Assembly (NCBI RefSeq): GCF_014041995.1
Contig: NZ_CP059492.1
Span: forward strand, 2,480,001 to 2,544,000
Reading direction: 5' to 3'
DNA length: 64,000 bases
DNA from: Changpingibacter yushuensis
GTDB taxonomy: Bacteria; Actinomycetota; Actinomycetes; Actinomycetales; Actinomycetaceae
Shown here: positions 28,851 through 38,146 of the stretch, one piece after another
Position numbering within the stretch: the stretch's first letter is position 1
Layout: each line of letters opens with the position of its first letter
Program-made: the position numbers and the translations under genes
Notes under the pieces: model-generated
Databases searched by the model: none
What the model was told of the DNA's origin: nothing
The model's input: only the letters and a program-made list of their open reading frames with translations

Positions 28851-29939
28851 CTAGTTGCCCTGGGCTTCGTAGACCGTAGTCCAATCCTTAATCCACGCCT
28901 CGCGGTTGTCTGCTACGTCACGCAGATCCATAGTGAGGGGCGCATCGGTAAGAGTTGCATACTGTGCCCATTCGGCGGGCAACTCGATGCTCGTATTGAT
29001 TGGGTACATGTACATGCTCTCAGGGAGTGCGGCTTGGACGTCATCGGAAAGCATGAAATCAACGAAAGCCTTGGCGCCGGCCTCATTGGCGGCACCCGCC
29101 ACGACTCCGGCGTACTCAACTTGGCGTGTGCACGTGCCTTCGATGGACCCGGTGGCACCAGCAGACTCCGCAGGAGACGATGAATAGGAGACTACGAGCG
29201 GGTAGTCGCCCTTGCCATCAGCGCCGGAGAAATCGGTGTAGTAGGCGTCTGACCAGCCCGCATCAACCTTCGTGCCGTTGGCGAGGAGATCTGACCAATA
29301 GGACTCGAAGCCATCGGTTCCCTGATCTGCGATCGTGGCAATGAGAAATGCCAGCCCAGTGGCTGACGTTGAGGGATTCTGCGCCACCAAGAGTGGTGCA
29401 TACTCCGCAGTGGCCAGATCGGCAATCGTGGTGGGTGCTTCCACTCCGTTCTGCTCAAACCAGTCATGATCCACATTGACGCACACGTCGGCCATATCGA
29501 TGGGGTTGAGGGAATCCTCAAGCACATCGTCCGCCGCAGAATCCGGCACCGCCGAGGAAACGTAGGATTCGAACACGCCTTCATCCAACGCGGTGTAGGC
29601 CGAGTAGCCATCGACACCGTATGCGGCATCAACGCCCGGATTGTCCTTAGTCAGAATAAGTTGGTTAACTACGCCAGCATCGCCAGCCGAACTCGTAACC
29701 AGCTTGTACCCGGTTTCATCCTCGAACTGTTGGATGAGTTCATCGGGCAGCGAGAATGAATCGTGCACCAGCACGTTGACGGTTCCGCTTCCCGACGACG
29801 ATTCCGTATCGGAACTCTGATCACTTGCCGAGCACGCAGTTGCTCCGAATGTGACCAGTGCGGCGGCGCTCAGCGCAACTGCGCGGCGGCGTGAACGTGC
29901 GTGAGAAGCTGGCTTTGCAGCAGGAATATTGGACTTCAC
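28851..29939 (-). CDS. thiB: Thiamine ABC transporter substrate-binding lipoprotein
   Basis: A 362-aa lipoprotein (basic n-region, hydrophobic core, lipobox ending at Cys36) that captures thiamine or its phosphates at the cell surface. The mature part shows the ThiB/FbpA-like fold, with VLVHDSFSLPDELIQQFE near the start, the VCVNVDHDWFEQN segment mid-protein, and a C-terminal ESMYMYPINTSIELP. GTG start, with GGAGG 4 nt upstream, sits just downstream of a TPP riboswitch and inside a ribosome-binding-site hairpin. Confidence 0.93.
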   Translation of the reverse strand: MKSNIPAAKPASHARSRRRAVALSAAALVTFGATACSASDQSSDTESSSGSGTVNVLVHDSFSLPDELIQQFEDETGYKLVTSSAGDAGVVNQLILTKDNPGVDAAYGVDGYSAYTALDEGVFESYVSSAVPDSAADDVLEDSLNPIDMADVCVNVDHDWFEQNGVEAPTTIADLATAEYAPLLVAQNPSTSATGLAFLIATIADQGTDGFESYWSDLLANGTKVDAGWSDAYYTDFSGADGKGDYPLVVSYSSSPAESAGATGSIEGTCTRQVEYAGVVAGAANEAGAKAFVDFMLSDDVQAALPESMYMYPINTSIELPAEWAQYATLTDAPLTMDLRDVADNREAWIKDWTTVYEAQGN

Positions 29940-29943
29940 TATG

Positions 29944-29959
29944 CCTCCATTACTGGAGG
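29944..29959 (-). promoter_or_regulatory. Shine-Dalgarno-sequestering hairpin of the thiamine operon
   Basis: On the minus strand CCTCCA pairs with TGGAGG around a 4-nt loop. TGGAGG is the ribosome binding site of thiB (start GTG 29939), so this stem would mask it, fitting a translational expression platform for the TPP aptamer upstream. Confidence 0.8.
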
Positions 29960-29993
29960 GCTCATCAAGCCGGTGCTGGATGAGGAGAGAACT

Positions 29994-30082
29994 CGACTCC
30001 CTTCGCCGGCACTACCCGGATCAGGTTCGAGGGTCTGCTTTCGCACTCTCAGCGTCGCTTCTCATGCGACGCTCCCCTGTCG
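29994..30082 (-). ncRNA. TPP riboswitch (THI element)
   Basis: On the minus strand the aptamer shows the core CTGAGAG, then GACCCTCGAACCTGATC and the GGGTAGTGCCGGCGAAGGGA end, the classic thi-box order. P1 can form between CGAC (30082-30079) and GTCG (29997-29994), and an extra stem GCGTCGC/GCGACGC occurs in the variable P3 arm. It precedes the thiBPQ operon by about 55 nt. Confidence 0.95.
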
Positions 30083-30220
30083 TGATTCCCATCTTAGTCT
30101 GGGTGTAGGTCCCAAAGAAAACTGGACTAGATGGCAAGAACCGGAAACTCATCCGGGCCTTTCACAGCGAGCATTGGCAACAACTCACCTCAGGCGGCCC
30201 AAGTCCAACGAATGCGCGCC

Positions 30221-30484
30221 TCAGGCGGCCGAGCCGTCTGACTTCGCTGTGTTCAAGCCGTACCACTTGGCGGTGCGGCGCATAACAACCTGATTGACCA
30301 CTGCGGCAACGGTTGACGAAACCACGGCAAACACGATCGCGTCGCGTAGCGGTTCCGTGAGATCGTCCCCCTTGGGGCGCGACTTGTGGAAGGCGGTGTG
30401 CCAGATAACGTCCACTATCTTGTTGGCGACGACGCCAGAGACAAGGCTCGCACCGACCGTCATGACTTTCCAACCAACGTCCAT
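30221..30484 (-). CDS. DUF4235 small integral membrane protein
   Basis: An 87-aa protein starting MDVGWKVMTVGASLVSGVVANKI with two hydrophobic segments (about 5-22 and 45-65) and a basic loop, typical of DUF4235. The ATG at 30484 has AAGGAG 7 nt upstream; the longer open frame is rejected. It lies 10 bp after mrpG, so it may be the last cistron of the Mrp operon. Function unknown. Confidence 0.8.
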   Translation of the reverse strand: MDVGWKVMTVGASLVSGVVANKIVDVIWHTAFHKSRPKGDDLTEPLRDAIVFAVVSSTVAAVVNQVVMRRTAKWYGLNTAKSDGSAA

Positions 30485-30494
30485 TGAGTTCTCC

Positions 30495-30869
30495 TTATTT
30501 TGGGGTGTTGCCATTATCCCCCGGATCAACATTCAGGCGGAGGTCTTCACCCAGTTCGTCTGCCACTAGGTTATCTGTCTGGACCCGTCCAGTTCGATAG
30601 GCAGCTCGGGAAAGCATATGCGCGGAGATCGGTGCCGTGATCAGCATGAAGGCCACCACCAACAGCATCGTCCACGTCATGGTGGCTTCACGTACCAAGA
30701 GTGCGGTTCCGAGCAGGTTAAAGATCAAGGAGAGCACCTGCGGCTTTGTGGCCACATGTTGCCTCGAGATCACATCCGGGTATCGAGCAATTCCGACCGC
30801 TGAAATCAGGGTGAGCAAGCATCCGGCAAAGAGGAAGGCTCCTGCGATGACGTCTAGGAAATCGTTCAC
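30495..30869 (-). CDS. mrpG: Na+/H+ antiporter subunit MrpG
   Basis: A 124-aa subunit with three transmembrane helices and the YPDVISRQHVATKPQVLSL segment typical of MnhG/PhaG. GTG start overlaps the mrpF stop (GTGA). A hydrophilic C-tail (about 95-124) extends it. It completes the Mrp complex, which exchanges Na+ for H+ across the membrane. Confidence 0.92.
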   Translation of the reverse strand: MNDFLDVIAGAFLFAGCLLTLISAVGIARYPDVISRQHVATKPQVLSLIFNLLGTALLVREATMTWTMLLVVAFMLITAPISAHMLSRAAYRTGRVQTDNLVADELGEDLRLNVDPGDNGNTPK

Positions 30870-31420
30870 TGGTTCTCCTCAGGCTGAGCGGTCCACTCCT
30901 GGCCAGAATCTGGTCGGTTATCGAAGGAACCCTTCGACTGACCTTCAGAAGGTTTCCCAGACGGTCGCTCACGCCAGATCGCCATGTTGGCGTAATGCTC
31001 GCCAATATCGACGAGTGGGCCAACGTGGAAATCACCAGCGGTCTCATCAACGGACTCTGCGTCGACGTCGACGTCGTGAACCACTTGATCAGCCTCATCG
31101 GCAGCTTCTTCAGCTTCCTTCATCAGACGGTCCTCTTCAAGCGTGAGGATGCGCCGGTACTCTGGGCTCTCCATTCGGGCAGCACGCGAGATTGCCACCG
31201 AACCGAGGAAACCTACAACGGAAACCACTACGAACACCGCTAGCAAATCGGAGCGGCGAGTGACGGCTGCGAGTAACGCCAGTGCTCCAAGGAGGATTGA
31301 GGTCATCACGTCCACACTGACCATACGATCAAGTGTGGTGGGGCCCTTCTCAACTCGGTATAGCACCAGGACCGCAGCGATGAAGAGCATCGCTGCACAT
31401 ATAGAAACAAGCCAGATCAT
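30866..31420 (-). CDS. mrpF: Na+/H+ antiporter subunit MrpF with long acidic C-terminal extension
   Basis: Residues 1-85 are MrpF: three helices with VEKGPTTLDRMVSVDVMTS between the first two, as in MnhF. Residues about 85-184 are a hydrophilic, Glu/Asp-rich tail, absent from typical MrpF (about 90 aa). The tail shows no domain I recognise. ATG overlaps the mrpE stop (TGATG); the gene overlaps mrpG by 4 bp. Confidence 0.92.
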   Translation of the reverse strand: MIWLVSICAAMLFIAAVLVLYRVEKGPTTLDRMVSVDVMTSILLGALALLAAVTRRSDLLAVFVVVSVVGFLGSVAISRAARMESPEYRRILTLEEDRLMKEAEEAADEADQVVHDVDVDAESVDETAGDFHVGPLVDIGEHYANMAIWRERPSGKPSEGQSKGSFDNRPDSGQEWTAQPEENQ

Positions 31421-32073
31421 CAGTCCTCCTGCAGCTCAAGTCCCGCTATAGAAGGAACTGGAAGCCGCCCAGATGTGGTCGACCATCCCGGAACGAAGCC
31501 TGATTTGAGGAGTTCATTGCGTGAGGCGAATGCCCGCAGAATCCGTTCCTCGAGGTCAAGGACCGCTGCGTGGGCCGCGTCCAAGCCACCGGCTAGCTCC
31601 ACATCGAAGATGTGTACGTACACCATGCCCGAAGTCTGGTCGGCGTCAACAACAACCGATCCAGGTACCAGTGCCGTCATACCCGCAGTCATAGCAAGGT
31701 AGGCATCGGAGTTGGACCGAAGGTGTACGCGAATGATCGCACTATTCGGGTACTTACCTCGGACGATGAACCACGTCTGCTGCCATGAGGCCTTGAGCAA
31801 ATCCCACACGAACACTACCGCCAGCCATGCGAGCGCCTTGGGCCGGAAGCGGCCATCAAACCGAGCAGTTGGGAACGGGGCAACAGTTGTGATGAGGAGT
31901 GCCAAGCCAAAGCCGGAGAGAATGTTGCCTGGGGTTACATCGCCCCAAAGAAGCACCCAGACAATCGTGATCCACAGAATCGTCCCGAGTGAAGCATGAG
32001 GGAAACGCCCTGGACGTTGAGTGGCGATGCGAATTGCATCGCTCGCGCTCCGCTTTCCTCGCGGGTTTCTCAT
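31420..32073 (-). CDS. mrpE: Na+/H+ antiporter subunit MrpE
   Basis: A 217-aa MnhE/PhaE subunit with two membrane segments and the VIRVHLRSNSDAYLAMTAGMTALVPGS stretch typical of the family. N-terminal basic extension. Overlaps mrpD (ATGA) and mrpF (TGATG). Confidence 0.92.
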   Translation of the reverse strand: MRNPRGKRSASDAIRIATQRPGRFPHASLGTILWITIVWVLLWGDVTPGNILSGFGLALLITTVAPFPTARFDGRFRPKALAWLAVVFVWDLLKASWQQTWFIVRGKYPNSAIIRVHLRSNSDAYLAMTAGMTALVPGSVVVDADQTSGMVYVHIFDVELAGGLDAAHAAVLDLEERILRAFASRNELLKSGFVPGWSTTSGRLPVPSIAGLELQED

Positions 32074-33629
32074 GGCGTCACCTCCTTTGTTGCGCCATTA
32101 TCCTCCACGGCATCCGTCGAGATACCATCCCCACGTTCGTTTGCTTCAGGAAGAACCGAAGAAATGTAGGGGGTACGCGCCTCCAATTGGTCTGCTGCTT
32201 CATCCGTGAATGTGCGCAACGGCCCGGCAACAATCGTCAAGGCAAGTGTCACTGCCACGAGCGAAGCTGCTGCACCCGTCATGCCATTGGGGCACTCCTG
32301 TTCCTTGAGGGGTTCAGGTGCTTCCTGCCAGAAGGCCATGTTCCACACACGAATAACCGCATAAAGCGTCAAAAGGGATGTGACGATCCCGGCAGCAATG
32401 AGAGCCCAGTCAATTGCAGTTCCACGCGACGCAGAAGCTTCCATCAGCCCGATCTTTCCCAAGAAGCCGGACATGGGTGGAATCCCTGCCAAGTTGAGCG
32501 CTGGGATGAGGTACAGCGCTCCGATGAGTGGAGCTGCCTTTCCAAGTGAACCCAACTTGATCAGTGATGTGGTGCCGCCCTTGCGTTCGATAAGGCCCAC
32601 CACCAAAAACAGTGCGGTCTGCACAGTGATGTGGTGAACTGCGTAGAAGATGGTGGAGGAAAGCCCATCTTGGCCGTTCACCGAGATACCCCACACCATG
32701 TACCCCATATGGGAAACAAGGGTGAAGGAAAGCAGACGCTTCACATCCTGTTGTGCCACTGCACCGAGGATACCCACCACCATGGTCGCGATGGCCACCA
32801 GCGCCAGCACAGTATCCAGCTTGCCGTCTGGGAATAGCAGAGTCTGAGTCCGAATGATTGCGTAGATGCCGACCTTAGTCAGCAAGCCGGCAAACACCGC
32901 GGTCACGGGCGCCGAAGCAGTCGGATAGGAATCTGGAAGCCAGGCTGAGAGTGGGAAGATGGCGGCCTTGATACCAAATCCGATCAGAAGCATGACTTGA
33001 AGGATCAGCCTCATCCCCGGATCGATCTCTGGCAAACGGAGTGCGAGCTGGGCCAGGTTCACAGTGCCGCACGCAGCATAGATCAGGCCGATCGCAGCCA
33101 AGAAGATCGTCGAGGAGACCAATGAGACGATGACATACACGGTGCCCGTGCGCATCCGCTCATGGGTGCCACCCAAGGTAATAAGAACAAATGAGGATGC
33201 CAGCAGAATCTCAAACCCAACGTACATGTTGAAGAGGTCGCCGGAAAGGAACGCATTGGATACGCCAGCGGAAAGAATAAGGAATGTTGGGAAGTAGATG
33301 GCGGTTGGTGCCGCCCTGTCACCATCAGCAACACCCTGCGCGATCGAGTACAACAGAACGATGATGGTAACTGTCACGGATGTGACAAGCATGAGTGTGG
33401 AAAGCCTGTCAGCCACCAGACTGATTCCAACGGGTGCTGCCCAGTTGCCAACGTTGAGAACCACCGGGCCGCTCGTCGAGGCTATGAGAAGCACAATCGC
33501 AGCGGCTAGGACAAGTGACAAGAGCGCGACCGTGACGATCGACTGCATCTTTCGGCTCTTGAACACAAGCAGTAGCCCAGCGCCAAGCAACGGAAGCGCG
33601 ATGGGGAGCGCGAGAAGCCCTTGAAGCAT
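32070..33629 (-). CDS. mrpD: Na+/H+ antiporter subunit MrpD
   Basis: A 519-aa polytopic protein homologous to the proton-pumping subunits NuoM/N of complex I. Landmarks are FETFEILLASSF-like VGFEILLASSFVLI, IKAAIFPLSAWLPDSYPTAS with the key lysine and proline-rich loop, and TLVSHMGYMVWGI. About 14 helices. Overlaps mrpC (TAATG) and mrpE. Confidence 0.94.
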   Translation of the reverse strand: MLQGLLALPIALPLLGAGLLLVFKSRKMQSIVTVALLSLVLAAAIVLLIASTSGPVVLNVGNWAAPVGISLVADRLSTLMLVTSVTVTIIVLLYSIAQGVADGDRAAPTAIYFPTFLILSAGVSNAFLSGDLFNMYVGFEILLASSFVLITLGGTHERMRTGTVYVIVSLVSSTIFLAAIGLIYAACGTVNLAQLALRLPEIDPGMRLILQVMLLIGFGIKAAIFPLSAWLPDSYPTASAPVTAVFAGLLTKVGIYAIIRTQTLLFPDGKLDTVLALVAIATMVVGILGAVAQQDVKRLLSFTLVSHMGYMVWGISVNGQDGLSSTIFYAVHHITVQTALFLVVGLIERKGGTTSLIKLGSLGKAAPLIGALYLIPALNLAGIPPMSGFLGKIGLMEASASRGTAIDWALIAAGIVTSLLTLYAVIRVWNMAFWQEAPEPLKEQECPNGMTGAAASLVAVTLALTIVAGPLRTFTDEAADQLEARTPYISSVLPEANERGDGISTDAVEDNGATKEVTP

Positions 33630-34078
33630 TAGGAGATGCTCCTTTCTGCTTCGTCCACATCGTCATGGAACTCTGCCGCGGCTTCGGTAATGTCCTCTTC
33701 TCGTTCTTCGCGAGCCTCTGCCGCGTTTCGGCGCGCTACAGCGCGATCCTCGCGATCATCACGCACCTCATCGTTGTCGCGCAGCTGCCACGAACGGTAT
33801 GCCATTGCAAGCAGGAATCCAGTCAGCGCCAAAGTGATAACAATCGAGGTGAGCATCATCGCCTGAACCAACGGGTCAGACATGTCCTCTTGATCGGCTC
33901 TACCAACAAATGCCGGTTCTCCGGATCTGCCTCCTGCAATGAGAAAGAGAATGTTGATTCCGTTGGACAGAGCCGCGATACCAAGCACAATCCTCGAAAG
34001 CGAGCGTTCCAAGATGAGGTACACCCCCACAGCCACAAGGACGCCACACAGAATAATGAGAGCCAAGGAACTTATCAT
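33629..34078 (-). CDS. mrpC: Na+/H+ antiporter subunit MrpC
   Basis: A 149-aa NuoK-like subunit with three helices and LERSLSRIVLGIAALSNGINILFL, a family-typical segment. A charged C-terminal extension of about 40 aa (rich in Arg/Glu) is unusual. The start at 34078 is chosen because GGGAGGAAG precedes it and it forms an ATGA overlap with mrpA. Confidence 0.93.
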   Translation of the reverse strand: MISSLALIILCGVLVAVGVYLILERSLSRIVLGIAALSNGINILFLIAGGRSGEPAFVGRADQEDMSDPLVQAMMLTSIVITLALTGFLLAMAYRSWQLRDNDEVRDDREDRAVARRNAAEAREEREEDITEAAAEFHDDVDEAERSIS

Positions 34079-37000
34079 TTCTCTTCCTCCCACGCTGCGA
34101 GCATTTCTTGCATCTCGGCCTCGTCACGAACAGCTCGGCGTTCGTCGTCGGACGCAGTCAAGGTGAAGTGGTCCTGATTGTCTAGACCCTCGATCTCACC
34201 ATGACGATCGATTTCGCCTCCCAATGACCGCAGAATCTCAAGGCACAGGCCGACGACGGCGAGGTAGACACCCACGTCAAAAACCAGTGCCGTAGCTACA
34301 TGAATATCACCAAACCACGGCAACGTGAAGTCGAACATGACCGTCTGCATGGGAAGCCCGCCGAACAGCACAGGAACAATCACAGCACCCGTTGCGACGA
34401 TGAGGCCGCTGCCCATGAGATGAGCTGGAAGTACAGGAAGCGCCGCGCCCAGTTCGAACCGGCCACCTGCTAGGTATCGCAGCGCCAGCGCAATGCCAGC
34501 CAACAAACCTCCGGCAAAACCTCCGCCGGGAGCGTTGTGCCCCGAGAAAAGGAAGAACAATGAGACGGCGAAAATCGAGTAGAAGACTAGCCGCGTGCCC
34601 ACCGCGAGGATGACAGGTACAGAATCCACACCGCGCCGCACCACCGTGGAAAGCCACGAGGTAGTTCCAGGTTGGCGCAGCATAGGAACCTTCTCGCCTT
34701 GCTTGTGCGATTCGGAGAACTGGTGTCCGCTCAAGACCGTTGCCAGACGTGCTCGTAGCGCTGAGTCCATAGGGCCGATGACATTCCGGAGGCGATCCGT
34801 GCGCCCATGGGCATCACGGACGAAGAGCAGCGAGGCAATTCCGATCGCGCACACGACCAGAACAGACGTTTCACCAATCGTGTCCCATGCACGAATATCC
34901 ACCAACGTGACGTTAACGATGTTCTGGCCGTATCCGAAGCTGTAGGCCTCATCGGGGAAGAGCTTGGAGATCGGCTCGTGGATCCGGGTGCCCGCCGCTA
35001 TTGCCGCAAGTGTTGAGAACGCCGTCCCCATCAACACCGCAATGATCATCCGGGATGTTCGGGCCCCGCGCAGCGGCCGATTAGAGAAGTATGGCGGGAA
35101 TCTGCGGAGAACCAGAACGAAGATCACCAAGGTGACAGTCTCAGATAGGACCTGCGTGAGTGCCAGGTCGGGTGCGCCATAGAGCTCATAGATGAGGGCC
35201 ACACCGTAGCCTGTCACGCCCATCAGAAGTACGGCCTTCATTCGATGGCGCGACCTCGCGGCCAAGATTGCCGCGAGTATCGTCACCGCAGCCGTGCCAG
35301 CCTGTGCGGGAGAATCCCACAGACGGACGGAATCCGGGAGTGAGACGCCACCTAGAACGAAGGCAATTGCGAGCGAGACCAACGTGACCATGAAGATGGT
35401 GGTCAAGTACGCGGGTAGAGATCCACGTTGGGTCAGGCCAGTGACGAATCCTGAGAGGCGTTCAAGTTGGCGTAGCAAGCCGTTGAAGATGGACTCTGCA
35501 CGGAGTGCGGAGGTGTGGGCCTTCGCAAAGGACTCGAAACGTGGCCACACAGCAAAGATTGCGAAGCCCACCACGAACACGATGATTGTGACGAAAAGCG
35601 GCGTACCAAATCCGTGCCAGAGTGCCAAATGGCTGTGTTCTCCTGGGTTCAGGTTCGCCTGCAGTTCCAGAATCGGACTCCACCTAGAGCTCAGCACGCC
35701 AAGTAGCAGACCTGCAATCGAAAGAACGGCAACCGGGCCGGTTGTGAGAATCGAACCGCGGTAATACCTGATCTTCTGAACGCCAGGTTTAGTGGCAAAG
35801 GCTCCCCACCAGAATCTGGCGCCATACGCGACCGTAAGTGCAGAACCCACGGCGATAGCAACCCATGTAATCGTGGAGTGCGTATCCCCTCCGATCAACG
35901 CGCCAAAAGCTTGTTCCTTCGCAACAAAGGCTCCAAACGGTGGCAAGCCCACCATGGAAGCCGTCGCAAGACCAGCAAAGACTGCAATCGCAGGCATCGC
36001 TCTTCCCGCGCCGCTCAGTTCGCGCAGATCACGCGTTCCAAACGAAGCATCAATGATGCCAACTGTCAGGAAGAGCGTGGACTTGAAGAGTGCATGTGCG
36101 CACAGCAACATGAGCCCGGCCAACGCCACCTCAGAGTCTCCGTAGCCCACCATTATTGTGATGAGGCCGAGCTGGGAAACAGTTCCGAAAGCTAGGACCA
36201 GCTTGAGGTCATTCTGCTTGAGGGCACGATACCCACCAATGAGCAGGGTAGTTACGCCCGCCACCGTGACCATCCACTGCCACTGGGTCAGGTAAGAAAG
36301 GCCGGGGGCAAGCCGCGCCACCAAGTACACGCCTGCTTTCACCATGGCGGCAGCGTGAAGGTAGGCAGAAACAGGCGTGGGAGCTGCCATGGCCGCTGGC
36401 AACCAGAAATGGAAGGGGAACAGGGCCGACTTTGAGAAGGCACCGATCAACACAAGTACGGCTGCCGCTGGCAACAAGGCGCCTTGGCCTGCGCCAAGGC
36501 TACCTGCCTGGGCGGATTCCACAATGCCCGCCAAAGAGTATGAGCCGCCGTTCATCTCACCGAGCATGATCAGCCCAACCAGCATCGCCAACCCACCAGC
36601 CGTGGTGACGATGATTGCTTGGCGCGCCGCGCGGCGTGAGCTACCGCGCCCTGAGTAATGGCCGATCAGGAGGAATGAGAAGACGGTGGTCAGTTCCCAG
36701 AACATGTACATGATCAGGGTGTTGTCCGTTATAACAAGGCCCAGCATTGCGCCTGCAAATGCCAGGAATACTCCAGCGAATCGCCCGAGGTGGGAAGCTG
36801 ACTTGCGGAAGTAGCGCGCCGAGTAGAGCAGAACTAGCGAACCCACACCAGTGACCAGCAACGCCATGACAGTGCTGAGGGCATCCACCCGGAAGTCTAG
36901 CGACAGGCCAATCTGAGGAAGCCAGCGCACCGAACTGACGTAGACCTCGCCATTGATCGCTTGCGGGACTTGGAGGATGAACCAACCACATGCAATAGCA

Positions 37001-37098
37001 GGGATGAGCGCAAGGATCACAAATCCTGTACGCCCCTTAGACATGATCGCAGGCGCGCAAAGTGCCCCAATAAAGAACAGGGACAACAATACGAGCAT
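34075..37098 (-). CDS. mrpA: Na+/H+ antiporter subunit MrpA (A/B fusion)
   Basis: A 1007-aa subunit: the NuoL-like core (about 1-480) with ELTTVFSFLLIGHYSGRGSSRRAA and FHFWLPAAMAAPTPVSAYLHAA motifs, a DUF4040-type MnhA region, and an MnhB-like domain near the C-terminus (about 800-960, APGGGFAGGLLAGIALALRYLAGG). A separate mrpB is absent, so this is the fused form of actinobacteria. GAGGAG precedes the ATG. It is the first cistron of a seven-gene block A/B-C-D-E-F-G plus DUF4235, all overlapping or within 10 bp. A 21-bp tandem repeat lies about 165 bp upstream. Confidence 0.94.
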   Translation of the reverse strand: MLVLLSLFFIGALCAPAIMSKGRTGFVILALIPAIACGWFILQVPQAINGEVYVSSVRWLPQIGLSLDFRVDALSTVMALLVTGVGSLVLLYSARYFRKSASHLGRFAGVFLAFAGAMLGLVITDNTLIMYMFWELTTVFSFLLIGHYSGRGSSRRAARQAIIVTTAGGLAMLVGLIMLGEMNGGSYSLAGIVESAQAGSLGAGQGALLPAAAVLVLIGAFSKSALFPFHFWLPAAMAAPTPVSAYLHAAAMVKAGVYLVARLAPGLSYLTQWQWMVTVAGVTTLLIGGYRALKQNDLKLVLAFGTVSQLGLITIMVGYGDSEVALAGLMLLCAHALFKSTLFLTVGIIDASFGTRDLRELSGAGRAMPAIAVFAGLATASMVGLPPFGAFVAKEQAFGALIGGDTHSTITWVAIAVGSALTVAYGARFWWGAFATKPGVQKIRYYRGSILTTGPVAVLSIAGLLLGVLSSRWSPILELQANLNPGEHSHLALWHGFGTPLFVTIIVFVVGFAIFAVWPRFESFAKAHTSALRAESIFNGLLRQLERLSGFVTGLTQRGSLPAYLTTIFMVTLVSLAIAFVLGGVSLPDSVRLWDSPAQAGTAAVTILAAILAARSRHRMKAVLLMGVTGYGVALIYELYGAPDLALTQVLSETVTLVIFVLVLRRFPPYFSNRPLRGARTSRMIIAVLMGTAFSTLAAIAAGTRIHEPISKLFPDEAYSFGYGQNIVNVTLVDIRAWDTIGETSVLVVCAIGIASLLFVRDAHGRTDRLRNVIGPMDSALRARLATVLSGHQFSESHKQGEKVPMLRQPGTTSWLSTVVRRGVDSVPVILAVGTRLVFYSIFAVSLFFLFSGHNAPGGGFAGGLLAGIALALRYLAGGRFELGAALPVLPAHLMGSGLIVATGAVIVPVLFGGLPMQTVMFDFTLPWFGDIHVATALVFDVGVYLAVVGLCLEILRSLGGEIDRHGEIEGLDNQDHFTLTASDDERRAVRDEAEMQEMLAAWEEEK

Positions 37099-37261
37099 CG
37101 ATCACTCCTCGGTGGCTAGGTAGATTCGGACATACCTAGACCAGTGGATGATAGTTCAGGGAAACACGTGCATCATATCAGGTGGTAGTAAAACTGCCCC
37201 CATCTGTTTGATGAACGTCCGCCGCGGGCTTAACACTTCAGATTGCGAGCTTACCGCCCCA

Positions 37262-37324
37262 AATAGTTGGTTTGACGTTTCGAATAGTTGGTTTGACGTT
37301 TCGAATAGTGGGTTTGACGTTTCA
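37262..37324. repeat. Three tandem 21-bp repeats upstream of the Mrp operon
   Basis: AATAGTTGGTTTGACGTTTC plus G forms two identical 21-bp copies (37262-37282, 37283-37303) and a third near-copy (37304-37324), then a decayed one. Unit length equals about two helix turns. They lie between the dcd stop and the mrpA start, both on the minus strand. A regulator-binding array or a spacer minisatellite are both possible. The rest of 37099-37372 shows no gene. Confidence 0.88.
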
Positions 37325-37372
37325 AATGGCGGACCCAGCGCCCCAAGTTAGGGGTCTCTCGCCTCCGGAAAG

Positions 37373-37966
37373 CTAGTCGATCTCCTTAGAGCCCACATCC
37401 ACCCGGTGGAAGTTCTGGAACGAACGCGAAGCCGTTGGCCCGCGCTGGCCTTGGTAGCGGGACCCATGCGCACCACTGCCATATGGGTTCTGGGCCGAAG
37501 AAGACAACTGGAAGAAGCACAACTGGCCGACCTTCATGCCTGGGTACAGCTTGATCGGCAACGTAGCGGTGTTAGAGAGCTCTAGCGTGACGTGCCCCGA
37601 AAAGCCAGGGTCAATGAAACCAGCGGTTGAATGTGTTAATAAACCCAACCTGCCCAAGCTTGACTTACCCTCCAAGCGCGCGGCGACGTCGTCGGCAAGG
37701 GTAACCGTCTCAAACGTCGAACCAAGAACGAACTCACCGGGGTGAAGCACAAGCTCCCCATCGGCAGAAACGTCAATTAGCCGCGTCAGCTCCGGTTGGG
37801 GAGCAGCAGGGTCGATCACGGGGTACTTGTGGTTGTCGAACAACCGGAAGAACCTATCCAAATGAATGTCCACAGATGACGGCTGGATCATCTCTGGGTC
37901 CCATGGATCCAGCGTGATGCGGCCGGACTCAACGTATGACTGAATGTCACGATCAGAAAGAAGCAC
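37373..37966 (-). CDS. dcd: dCTP deaminase
   Basis: Converts dCTP toward dUTP/dUMP for thymidylate synthesis. 197 aa with [63 protein letters not shown] and QLCFFQL; the strong match in this core suggests the bifunctional dCTP deaminase-dUTPase form of actinobacteria. GTG start at 37966 with little Shine-Dalgarno. Confidence 0.94.
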   Translation of the reverse strand: MLLSDRDIQSYVESGRITLDPWDPEMIQPSSVDIHLDRFFRLFDNHKYPVIDPAAPQPELTRLIDVSADGELVLHPGEFVLGSTFETVTLADDVAARLEGKSSLGRLGLLTHSTAGFIDPGFSGHVTLELSNTATLPIKLYPGMKVGQLCFFQLSSSAQNPYGSGAHGSRYQGQRGPTASRSFQNFHRVDVGSKEID

Positions 37967-38146
37967 GGTTCGATTCTGCCAGTTCTTCGTGTCCCTTGAG
38001 ACAACATGGACGTATACGTGCGGAATCTACCTTCGGCGGGTCGTGGCCGCGCTTCTGAACCAAGCGGGCTAGTGCGTTCGGTAACCTCCATAGTCACGCA
38101 GCAGGCTAAAGAGGGCATAGGCGGCGGCATCTGCCCTGTACTCGCG

